Of a stretch of 64,000 bases of DNA, positions 10,701 through 17,920 are shown piece after piece. The notes under the pieces were generated by a model. It had not been told where the DNA came from. It ran no database searches and saw only the letters and a program-made list of their open reading frames with translations. The stretch is from the NCBI RefSeq assembly GCF_009909615.1, contig NZ_WWNE01000007.1, forward strand, positions 63,052 to 127,051, in the 5' to 3' direction. Position 1 is the stretch's first letter. The number at the start of each line of letters is the position of its first letter. The DNA comes from Acidiluteibacter ferrifornacis. GTDB taxonomy: Bacteria; Bacteroidota; Bacteroidia; Flavobacteriales_E; Vicingaceae. Made by a program: the position numbers and the translations under genes.

Positions 10701-13700
10701 GGAATTGCTTTAGATGATGTTTCCGCTTCATATATTGAAGGAAATGATGTCAACAGAGCAAGTAAAATTTCAGTTAGTTCTTTTTATGGTTTGTATACCA
10801 CAGGAGGATGTGAAAGAGATACTATAAATGCAAATGCATTTCATGACTCACACACCTCAGCTTCAAGCCTTACCGGACTTTCCTATGTTATCTATAATTC
10901 AGCTAACGATGCCCCAGCTAGCGGACCAAATATATTTGTTAACAATTTAATTTATAACATCAATAGCAACGGTACTACATATGCGATCTATAACTCTGGT
11001 AGTGATTACCAATATTATGTTCACAACACTGTTTCTTTAGATGATCCTAATGCAACAGGTGGTACAACAAGAGGTGTTTACCAAACTACTGCGGCAACTG
11101 GCGTCCTTGTCCAAAACAACATTATTTCTATTACCAAAGGTGGTTCAGGAGTAAAACATGGATTGTACTTTAACACATCGACGTCTAGCATTATTTCTGA
11201 CTACAACGACATCTATGTAAATAGCTCTGGAACAGGAGCTCAATATTATGGTTACACAGGTGGAAATAAGTCTTCATTAGCTGACTGGCAAGCCTCTAGT
11301 TATGGATTAAATAGTTTAGATGTTGACCCATTATTTGTAAGCAATGTATCTGATTTAACTCCAGGTAATCCATTAATTAATAATATGGGTACTAATTTAG
11401 GTGTCCCTACTGATTTCTATGGAGTTGCAAGAACTGCAACACCAGACCTTGGAGCAATTGAATTTGTTCCTCCTGCATGTATTCAACCAAGTATGGCTTC
11501 TGCTTCTGCTATTGGAACAGATAGTGCCATTGTTTCATGGGTTGAAGGTGGAAATGCAACTAAATGGGAAGTTCAATTTGGAATTACTGGTTTCACATTA
11601 GGTTCAGGAATTTCAACTATTGTTAATGTCGATACTTTTATGATCATAAATGGATTGACATCAAACACTAGCTATGATTTTTATGTGCGTGCAATATGTG
11701 GGAGTAGTGATTCAAGCGCTTGGACAAGTGCAACCACTTTTTCTACTTTATTCCAAACATGTGGGCCTTCATCAGCAACTACTCTGCCATTTATCGAAGG
11801 ATGGGAAAATTTAAATGATACTGCGACTGGTCCTGCAAATATTATTTGTAATCCAGATTATACTTGGTACATATTATCTAACGATCCAAATGGAAGAGCT
11901 AGATACGGAACTGCTGCTGTATTAGCTTCATCAGGTTCTGGTGCAATTACTCTTGATGCGATTACAACTTCAGCTGTTATTGCGAACGACCTAATTCTAA
12001 CATTGGATATTGCTGCCTACAGCTCTGCAACTGATTTAGAGTTATTGTTTGATTACGCAAATCACGGAGAGGAAAATCAAGCAAATGATAGTGTTTGGAT
12101 TCGTGGTAGTCAATCAGATTCATGGGTTGGAGTATATGATTTATATGCGAATAGACCGTCTACAGGTGCATACGCAAGTGTTGGACCTATTGATATAGAT
12201 GCTGTATTAACGGCTGCAGGTCAAACCGTTTCCTCTACTTTCCAAGTACGATTTGGTCAGGAAGATAACTTTCCTGCAACTTCTCCAACTGCTTCAGACG
12301 GTTTTTCTTTTGATAATATCTCAGTAAGACAAACCCCACTCTGTTTGGCTCCAACTACTTTATTTACTTCGGTGATAACAGCAACCTCAGCTGACTTTAG
12401 TTGGACTGACCCTAATGCTTCTGCTGCTCCTAATTACCAATACAGTTATGGGCCAGTAGGATTCACAGCAGGACAAGGAACACAAATGGTTGTTGCTTCA
12501 GATTCAGTTACAGTTAGCGGATTGGCTGCTGCTACGACGTATGATTGGTATGTTCGTTCACTATGCGGTGGAACAGATACTAGTGCATGGTCTTCTGTTT
12601 CTACATTTACAACGAGCTGTGCTACTTTTACTGCTCCTTATACCCAAACATTTGACGGGAATACTACGCCTATATGTTGGTCGCAGTCTGCAGTATTAGA
12701 TGGACCATGGGTATTTGGTGGACCAGGGTTTAGTTGGAACACACTTGGTTGTTCATTCGTACCAACTGATCACACAGGAAATTCTGGAAGTTTCGCAGCG
12801 CTAGACTTCTCTGGTTCAGGCGTTACCGATGTAGTTCTTGAAATGCCTGTGGTAGATGTATCTACTTTAACTAACCCATATTTAGAGTTTTACTTTGTAA
12901 TGTGTGGAACGGGTTATACTCCAATCAATAAATTATATGTTGAAGCTTTCAATGGTACTTCATTTGTGGCCATTGATTCCATACAGCAAGGAACGAATGG
13001 TTGGAAGTCGTTTGGTTACGATTTAACGAACTTTAAATACAATACCAATGATGTTAAAGTTAGATTTAGAGCTTCAAGTGGTTCAAACACTGTGACTATG
13101 TATTTAGGAGATCAAGCTATAGATGATGTTTCTATTAAAGAAGCTCCTGCTGATAACTTAGCTGTAACTGCAGTTGTAAATCCTAACAGTGGTTGTGGCT
13201 TAAGTGCGACAAGTACCGTAGAAATGACAATTGCCAATTTAGGTGCAGTTGCACAAAGCAATTTCTCAGTTGGTTACGCTGTAAATGGAGTATCAATAAC
13301 TCCTGAAACGTATACGGGTACAATTGCTCCAAATACATCAGCAAACTATACCTTCACTACTCCTGCAAACTTAAGTGCAGGTGGAACTTATGTAATTGAT
13401 GCGTATACTTCTTTAGCAAATGACTATGATATGTCAAATGACACTATGACCAAAACAGTGATTAGTTTAACTTCTGTAAGCACATTCCCATATAGTGAAA
13501 GTTTTGAAACTAACGCTGGTGGTTGGATAGCAGGTGGAGTTAACTCTTCATGGGCTCTAGGAACGCCTACAGGCTCCCTTATTGATACTGCTTCAAACGG
13601 AACGCAAGCTTGGGTAACAAATCTGACAGGTAATTATGGTGCCTCTGAATTTGCATATGTAAATAGTCCTTGCTTCGATTTTACATCAGTAGCAAATCCA

Positions 13701-14978
13701 TACTTGGAGTTAGATATTTTCTATGACATCGAATTTCAATGGGATGGAGCATTAATTCAGGCCTCTAGTGATCAAGGTGTGACTTGGAGCACTGTAGGAG
13801 CACAAGGTGATACAGTTAATTGGTATAATGATACGGCTGATGCAGTTGCGGCGGTAGACCCAACCGGTCAATCTTGGACAGGTGATGCTACTTTAGGTAG
13901 CCAAGGCTGGATTACTGCAAAACATGCTATTGATGGTATGGGAGGATTGCCTTCTGTACAAATTAGAGTATTGTTTATTTCTGATGGATCTGTATTTGCT
14001 GAGGGTTTTGCATTTGATAATGTGAAAATCTACGATAAAGCCCCTCCTGTTGCAACACTTCCATACTACCCTATTGGTACTATTAATACCGTGGATCCTA
14101 TAACAGGTGTAGCTGACTCAATAGGTGTTAACTGTTGGACTTCAGGTACAGTTGCAGGTGTTGACTTGGATGGTAATGCAGGGTTGTCATTTACTATAAT
14201 CGATCAGGTTGGATCATCTCCACAAGGAATCAATATTTTCAACTTTAACGATGTGAGTAATTATGTGGTTAATGAAGGTGATTCTATTATGGTGAGAGGT
14301 GGAATTCTTCAATTCAATGGATTGACAGAATTATCACCTGATTCAATTCGAATTATTGCCACAGGAAGATCTCTACCTCCACATCAATTGGTAACCTCAT
14401 TGAGTGAGGCTACTGAATCACAACTAATTGAAGTGAGAGATTTTGTAGTAATTACTCCTAGCGGAAGTGGTTCATACAATATGACCGCAACAAATGGAAC
14501 TGATACTATAACAATTAGAGTGGATGCCGATACAGACGTAAATGATAGTTTGTCTGTGGCAGGAAGAGCTCTTGTTGCAGGAGACACGATTTGTTCATTA
14601 AAAGGAATTGGTGGTCAATTTGACAGTTCAAATCCTTATACAAGTGGATATCAAATTTTCCCAATGCGATTCTCTGATATTGACACTACGTCGTGCTTAA
14701 CAATAACAGGAATTGTTCAAAAGGATGAGACTGGTTCAACTATCAACTTCTATCCGAATCCGAACAAAGGACAGTTTAAATTGAGTATATCAGGAGTAAA
14801 TGCAAACCATTCTACTTTAGATATTGTAAACATAAACGGTCAAATTGTTCATTCTGAAAACCTAATAATTAATGGATCTTTAAGTAAAGACATCAGCATT
14901 AATGTTGAAAAGGGTGTTTACTTTGTTAGATTAATAAATGAAAATGGTGTAAAAGTTGAAAAACTGATTGTCGAATAG
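7761..14978 (+). CDS. Giant modular T9SS cargo protein with Fn3, GEVED, MAM and parallel beta-helix modules
   Basis: This 2405-residue protein has a signal peptide at about 1-20 (ending IMYGQ). Module order, with rough limits: cleaved-adhesin/MAM-like 21-175, Fn3 176-270, GEVED 271-411, Fn3 412-502, MAM 503-678, Fn3 679-770, a region with right-handed parallel beta-helix character 770-1238 (ITVRNLNITS, NIFIDSCNF, IRIINNQISNF), Fn3 1239-1332, the HGEEN module 1333-1527, Fn3 1527-1618, MAM 1619-1795, a CARDB-like domain 1797-1905, MAM-like 1906-2095, OB-fold-like 2096-2310, and a type A T9SS sorting domain ~2325-2405 (FYPNPNKGQF). Modules are closely related to those of the preceding gene. It is probably secreted and surface-attached. 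The beta-helix could bind or cleave polysaccharide, but no catalytic motif was identified. Confidence 0.85.
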   Translation: MKKLSLLISAFILSIIMYGQVLNEGFEGTFPPTGWTLDTISGNASWVASANNNNSTVSARTGSNMAYFYSGNYNDDQTLLITPSFDISTTSSPELRFFHTQVDWSGDQDSLRVFYKTSAAGTWTLLASYTNAQLSWIERVLPLPAPSNDYYIAFEGTSGYGRGVTIDDVTVGAAPSCLAPMANSSTYSLTSNSAGVSWIENGTATSWRVEWDTAGYAAGTARNSMVVVSDTFLLITGLTAETGYDWKVKALCSPTDSSVFSNSSFFTGYCAVGSSSGDYISSITSVGASQNISYTASSQPSGAYSNETSQLFSSFQGATFDVNTNYVGGNNGVNIWVDWNNDLDFDDAGEIIGNSSGASAHTISVTMPAMAPVGTYRMRIRAQWGVTSPPSCGIVNYGSTVDFELNLTAPPACLTPSPAAETGLSATSATLNWVENGFATQWEIEWDTAGFTLGTGNSVIVNTDTFTTIMALSAQSTYNWYVRAICGSNDTSGWTSVSTFNTPCAPILAPFTESFDNTTVPNCWSRYQVTGSGWVFGTPGFSWNNSGCPSSTPADHTGNSGNYAALDFSVPDAGVVLELPTIDVSALNNPMLSFYFQMCGQGYSPLNVLFIEAYDGTNWNIVTTIQQGTTGWELFEFVVSSAIINTNQVKLRFRAEDGGGVQYYGDMAIDDVSIIEAPSCPDPTNLSALIASNTSADLSWTENGSATTWRVEYGAPGFTPGTGTQTGLVGNPFTLTGLNTNNSYDYYVRSICGASDSSQLVGPFTFTVGMPLSGIYTIDSSMSTNGTNFQNFTDFTAVINHFGVAGQVTVNVVAGSGPYNEQVIFNTIPGVSATNSVTINGNNNTINYEAVSGDYRQLGFDGSEYITVRNLNITSLSTTYGYGVHFTNGASNIFIDSCNFDLSSITSTSSSNSGGAISSSSVTSTTGGAGSNYITIANSTFDGGSGAGMYYGMRFNGASSSAMDSNIRIINNQISNFYIYGIALDDVSASYIEGNDVNRASKISVSSFYGLYTTGGCERDTINANAFHDSHTSASSLTGLSYVIYNSANDAPASGPNIFVNNLIYNINSNGTTYAIYNSGSDYQYYVHNTVSLDDPNATGGTTRGVYQTTAATGVLVQNNIISITKGGSGVKHGLYFNTSTSSIISDYNDIYVNSSGTGAQYYGYTGGNKSSLADWQASSYGLNSLDVDPLFVSNVSDLTPGNPLINNMGTNLGVPTDFYGVARTATPDLGAIEFVPPACIQPSMASASAIGTDSAIVSWVEGGNATKWEVQFGITGFTLGSGISTIVNVDTFMIINGLTSNTSYDFYVRAICGSSDSSAWTSATTFSTLFQTCGPSSATTLPFIEGWENLNDTATGPANIICNPDYTWYILSNDPNGRARYGTAAVLASSGSGAITLDAITTSAVIANDLILTLDIAAYSSATDLELLFDYANHGEENQANDSVWIRGSQSDSWVGVYDLYANRPSTGAYASVGPIDIDAVLTAAGQTVSSTFQVRFGQEDNFPATSPTASDGFSFDNISVRQTPLCLAPTTLFTSVITATSADFSWTDPNASAAPNYQYSYGPVGFTAGQGTQMVVASDSVTVSGLAAATTYDWYVRSLCGGTDTSAWSSVSTFTTSCATFTAPYTQTFDGNTTPICWSQSAVLDGPWVFGGPGFSWNTLGCSFVPTDHTGNSGSFAALDFSGSGVTDVVLEMPVVDVSTLTNPYLEFYFVMCGTGYTPINKLYVEAFNGTSFVAIDSIQQGTNGWKSFGYDLTNFKYNTNDVKVRFRASSGSNTVTMYLGDQAIDDVSIKEAPADNLAVTAVVNPNSGCGLSATSTVEMTIANLGAVAQSNFSVGYAVNGVSITPETYTGTIAPNTSANYTFTTPANLSAGGTYVIDAYTSLANDYDMSNDTMTKTVISLTSVSTFPYSESFETNAGGWIAGGVNSSWALGTPTGSLIDTASNGTQAWVTNLTGNYGASEFAYVNSPCFDFTSVANPYLELDIFYDIEFQWDGALIQASSDQGVTWSTVGAQGDTVNWYNDTADAVAAVDPTGQSWTGDATLGSQGWITAKHAIDGMGGLPSVQIRVLFISDGSVFAEGFAFDNVKIYDKAPPVATLPYYPIGTINTVDPITGVADSIGVNCWTSGTVAGVDLDGNAGLSFTIIDQVGSSPQGINIFNFNDVSNYVVNEGDSIMVRGGILQFNGLTELSPDSIRIIATGRSLPPHQLVTSLSEATESQLIEVRDFVVITPSGSGSYNMTATNGTDTITIRVDADTDVNDSLSVAGRALVAGDTICSLKGIGGQFDSSNPYTSGYQIFPMRFSDIDTTSCLTITGIVQKDETGSTINFYPNPNKGQFKLSISGVNANHSTLDIVNINGQIVHSENLIINGSLSKDISINVEKGVYFVRLINENGVKVEKLIVE

Positions 14979-14998
14979 ATTCCGCTTTCTTTAAAATT

Positions 14999-15034
14999 AA
15001 AAGCCCTTCCCGCATGTGCAGGAAGGGCTTTTTT
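14999..15034. terminator. Bidirectional terminator between the T9SS gene and rnpB
   Basis: A ten-base-pair stem (AAGCCCTTCC with GGAAGGGCTT) has a short inner GCA/TGC pairing and is followed by a T run on the plus strand. On the minus strand the hairpin is followed by TTTTAATTTT. It can therefore end both the plus-strand giant gene and the minus-strand rnpB, whose 3' end lies about 7 nt away. Confidence 0.85.
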
Positions 15035-15040
15035 AATAAA

Positions 15041-15382
15041 ACAAACCTATAAGCCGGGTTCTGTTTCCACCTAAATGGACTTCTATCATTTATCTAATCG
15101 GTCTACCCTCCGGGATCAGGCGAGCAACCCTCAAGCCCCGGTTTATTTGACTTTTCAACCCGCAAGGTTTACCTAGCTATCACCATTACTGATAATACTG
15201 GTGAGCTCTTACCTCACCGTTTCACCCTTAACTCGCCGAAACGAGACGGTCTACTTTCTGTTGCACTTTCTGTCATGCTTTATTTCGAAAGCATGCCCTT
15301 AGTTTCTCTAAGGTGCGGTGCTCTTTGTTGCCCGGACTTTCCTCTCTAATTATTTCTAATAGAGCGATAGAATAGTTTGCTC
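15041..15382 (-). ncRNA. rnpB: RNase P RNA (bacterial type A)
   Basis: Read on the minus strand this is the catalytic RNA that matures tRNA 5' ends. The signature GAGGAAAGTCCGGGC is at 15330-15344, GCAACAGAAAGTAGACCG lies near the middle, CCCGGAGGGTAGACCGA is towards the 3' side, and the 3' signature ACAGAACCCGGCTTAT is at 15049-15064. The ends are set by a P1 helix that pairs CAAAC near 15375-15379 with GTTTG near 15042-15046, giving about 340 nt, a normal size. It lies 12 nt downstream of the Smr-domain gene on the same strand, so it may be read through from that gene or from a promoter inside it. Confidence 0.95.
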
Positions 15383-15394
15383 TGCAAAACTACA

Positions 15395-15958
15395 TTATTT
15401 ATGAAGATTTCTGATCGTTATTTCAGTGGCACCAAAACCATACTTTCGTGTATTGGCATCCATATACTCTATATTGGGGTAATTGTCTCTTAAGATGGTT
15501 CTTATATTCTGCCTTAAAATCCCTTCACCTACACCATGAATCACTACTAATTTTGAAATCTTAAAGGCAATAGCTTCGTTGATACAATCTCTAAAATGTC
15601 GAATTTGAGTCTCTAACATCTCGCCAGGAGTTAATTTCTTCGGTTCTTCCACAAGTTCCTCTATGTGCAAGTCAATTTCAAATGGTGCGTGATTTTTGCG
15701 AACATCACTATTATAAGGAATAGAAGAGGTGAACTTTTTTTTAGATTGCTTTAACGACTTACTTTCAATTACTGCTTCTCTCTTTTTGTAGGTTACCGTA
15801 TTATCTTCATTTAACTTTAATAAGTCATCTTCGGAAAAAGGTAATTCCATACCCATATCGGTTTCTACCATTATTTGCGAAGGTGAAATAATTTCAACAA
15901 TAATCCCTTCTCCAACTTCATTCAATAACCTAACTTTATCGCCAACAGTAAAAATCAT
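15395..15958 (-). CDS. Smr-domain protein with N-terminal DUF2027-like region
   Basis: The N-terminal ~60 residues of the 187-aa protein (GDKVRLLNEVGEGIIVEI, then MELPFSEDDL) form a small beta-rich DUF2027-like domain that resembles the KOW-like part of MutS2-related proteins. After a basic linker, residues ~95-187 are an Smr domain with DLHIEEL and the catalytic-type HGVGEGIL loop. Smr domains act as endonucleases on branched DNA or on stalled-ribosome mRNA; which applies here cannot be told. Its ATG faces the divergent NUDIX gene across 59 nt, and rnpB follows downstream. Confidence 0.8.
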   Translation of the reverse strand: MIFTVGDKVRLLNEVGEGIIVEIISPSQIMVETDMGMELPFSEDDLLKLNEDNTVTYKKREAVIESKSLKQSKKKFTSSIPYNSDVRKNHAPFEIDLHIEELVEEPKKLTPGEMLETQIRHFRDCINEAIAFKISKLVVIHGVGEGILRQNIRTILRDNYPNIEYMDANTRKYGFGATEITIRNLHK

Positions 15959-16017
15959 TATTTATCTTTTCTGAACTGCAAATATCGAATTCATTTGCTT
16001 CAGATGAAAATATTCTT

Positions 16018-16572
16018 ATGAAACAAAGAGGATCTTGGAAAATAAAATCATCAAAAGAAATCTATGACAATGCTTGGATCAATGTGACTGAGCATAGCGT
16101 TATTAATCCAGGTAATGCAGAAGGAATTTATGGTGAGATTCATTTTAAAAATATTGCCATCGGTATAATTCCATTAGATGAAGAATACAATACGTGGATT
16201 GTAGGTCAACATCGATTCCCTATTGACCTTTATAGCTGGGAAATAATAGAAGGTGGTGGTCAGATTGGCGTAGACCCAATAGAATCTGCAAAGAGAGAAT
16301 TGGCAGAAGAAGCAGGTATTGTGGCTGAAAACTATGAATTAATTCTGCGCATGCACCTTAGTAATTCAGTCAGTGATGAATATGGATTAATTTACATTGC
16401 AAAAGGATTGAGCTTTCAAGAGTCTTCACCTGAAATAGATGAGGAATTAGTTATCAAAAAAGTTCCTTTCAATCAACTCTATAAATCTGTAATGAATGGA
16501 GATATGACAGACAGTCTAACTGTTGCAGGTGTTCTTAAAACAAAAATTTTAATCGATCAAGGAGTAATCTAA
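16018..16572 (+). CDS. NUDIX hydrolase, ADP-ribose pyrophosphatase-like
   Basis: The 184-residue protein carries a Nudix box at about residues 79-102 (GGGQIGVDPIESAKRELAEE, then AGI). The catalytic RELAEEAGI core is intact. The upstream Glu of the G-x5-E part is replaced, as in ADP-sugar pyrophosphatase subfamilies with a longer GGG-type loop. The preceding YSWEIIEGGG matches that subfamily. It probably hydrolyses ADP-ribose or a related nucleotide sugar as housecleaning. Its stop codon overlaps by 4 nt (CTAA) with that of the convergent DUF2279 gene. Confidence 0.8.
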   Translation: MKQRGSWKIKSSKEIYDNAWINVTEHSVINPGNAEGIYGEIHFKNIAIGIIPLDEEYNTWIVGQHRFPIDLYSWEIIEGGGQIGVDPIESAKRELAEEAGIVAENYELILRMHLSNSVSDEYGLIYIAKGLSFQESSPEIDEELVIKKVPFNQLYKSVMNGDMTDSLTVAGVLKTKILIDQGVI

Positions 16573-17468
16573 AAATAAATAGGATAAAATGTTATGCCCT
16601 TCTCCTCTTGAAAACGAAGGGTAGGCATAGGAATTTTGATAAAATTAAGTGTTCTAAAAGCGGTTTTCAATACTTTTGATTTCGTAGGAATTCGCTCCAA
16701 ATCAATATCTAATGACAAATAATACTGTCGATATCGATTAACCAATGGTATAGAGTTACCTGCTGCGTTTATTGTTGGGTTACTTCCACCTCCAAACATT
16801 CCTGTGGCACTATACCCCCCACTTACACTTAACCATTCGGGAATATAAGTTAGATGTGTAACATCCTTTAAATTCAAAGATATCCAGTATGTTTGTCCGT
16901 TATAATCCTTTAGAATTGAAGCAGTAGCATTTTCTCCCAAAGTCTCAGGTCGATACTCAGGAAATTCTGTGGAATGATAGGAAAATTTCACAATCGCAAT
17001 TTGCTTATGGAATAATAATTCTTGACTAATCGCTAAAGAGGCTCCGAGAGTGTTTGCAGCCATATCCCCCCAAGAAAAACCCCACTTGGACGAAAAACCA
17101 TCTAAAACCTCTACCCCACTCAGAAATGCTAATCCCAGTACACCGCCATAATATGCCGCCTTTTTTTGATTTACTCCACTCCATTTTAATACATCAATCC
17201 CTAACTTTCCTGTTTGATAAGCCGATGCTAAATGACCTACCTTGTCCATTTGCAACCATTGGCGATTATCATTAAAGAAATGAAAATTCCCTTGTTCATT
17301 ATCTGCATACCATTGAGTACTTAGGCCTGCCAATACTCCAACATACAAAACAGATTCGGTTAGGATTACCGCTTTTAATCGCTTCTTATTAATAGCAGTA
17401 GAGTCTTGACAATAACAATTTAATGTAATTGTCATACCTAATAAATATGTGAGAACTGACCGAATCAA
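16569..17468 (-). CDS. DUF2279 family envelope protein
   Basis: I place the start at a TTG (17468) whose last two bases overlap the TGA of the upstream Rieske gene (TTGA). This gives a normal signal peptide, MIRSVLTYLLGMTITLNCYC, and 299 residues. A longer TTG start at 17501 is possible but buries the signal. The centre (DKVGHLASAYQTGK, then SGVEVLDGFSSKWGFSWGD) is typical of DUF2279/YfiM-like proteins. These are predicted periplasmic or outer-membrane proteins of unknown role. The C-terminal ~120 residues have alternating beta-strand character. The 3' end overlaps the NUDIX stop by 4 nt. Confidence 0.7.
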   Translation of the reverse strand: MIRSVLTYLLGMTITLNCYCQDSTAINKKRLKAVILTESVLYVGVLAGLSTQWYADNEQGNFHFFNDNRQWLQMDKVGHLASAYQTGKLGIDVLKWSGVNQKKAAYYGGVLGLAFLSGVEVLDGFSSKWGFSWGDMAANTLGASLAISQELLFHKQIAIVKFSYHSTEFPEYRPETLGENATASILKDYNGQTYWISLNLKDVTHLTYIPEWLSVSGGYSATGMFGGGSNPTINAAGNSIPLVNRYRQYYLSLDIDLERIPTKSKVLKTAFRTLNFIKIPMPTLRFQEEKGITFYPIYF

Positions 17469-17821
17469 AATCCTAAAAAATTCTTTTTGAAACCTATCCA
17501 ATACTTGTCATCATGCAATATAACAGGGTAATTTTCTAAATAAAGTCCGTGTCCTCTTCCAGTTTTGAGATCAAATCCATACCTATGGATTGGACATACC
17601 ACCTTCCCGTCCTTACATTCTGAGCGAAATAATGAAGCACCGGCATGTGGACATTTATCTTTAAACGCATAAATTTCATCATCGTACTTTGTTAAACAAA
17701 GCCATTCATCTTCAATAAAACACCTAATGATTTTCCCCTCAGCTAAATTATCCACAATGGATCTTTCTTCCGATGTATATATGACTTCCCAATTGTATTT
17801 ATTAATCTCTATTTCTTTCAC
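17465..17821 (-). CDS. Small Rieske [2Fe-2S] ferredoxin-like protein
   Basis: The 118-residue protein has the two Rieske cluster motifs CPHAGASLF (C-x-H) and CPIHRYGFD (C-x2-H). It lacks a membrane anchor, so it is probably a soluble electron carrier of the NirD/dioxygenase-ferredoxin type. The only start in this frame near the domain is GTG at 17821. No oxygenase subunit is nearby, so its partner is unknown. It is probably co-transcribed with the overlapping DUF2279 gene. Confidence 0.85.
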   Translation of the reverse strand: MKEIEINKYNWEVIYTSEERSIVDNLAEGKIIRCFIEDEWLCLTKYDDEIYAFKDKCPHAGASLFRSECKDGKVVCPIHRYGFDLKTGRGHGLYLENYPVILHDDKYWIGFKKNFLGF

Positions 17822-17851
17822 TTGATAAATATAGTCAGATTTATATTTGTA

Positions 17852-17892
17852 TAAAAAACAAAAGCGTCTTACAAAATTATTGCAAGACGCTT
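17852..17892 (-). terminator. Intrinsic terminator of the M4 metalloprotease gene
   Basis: Nine-base-pair arms (AAGCGTCTT with AAGACGCTT) around a 13-nt loop are followed on the minus strand by a T-rich tract (TTTTGTTTTTT). It lies 28 nt after the protease stop codon. Confidence 0.85.
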
Positions 17893-17920
17893 CTATTCTA
17901 TAAATAAAGATTAAATTGTA

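Noticed and set aside
1862-14978. DNA repeats or a CRISPR-like array in the repetitive giant genes
   Set aside because: The repetition is at protein level (Fn3, MAM and GEVED modules), with diverged nucleotides and a continuous reading frame; there are no short direct repeats with unique spacers.
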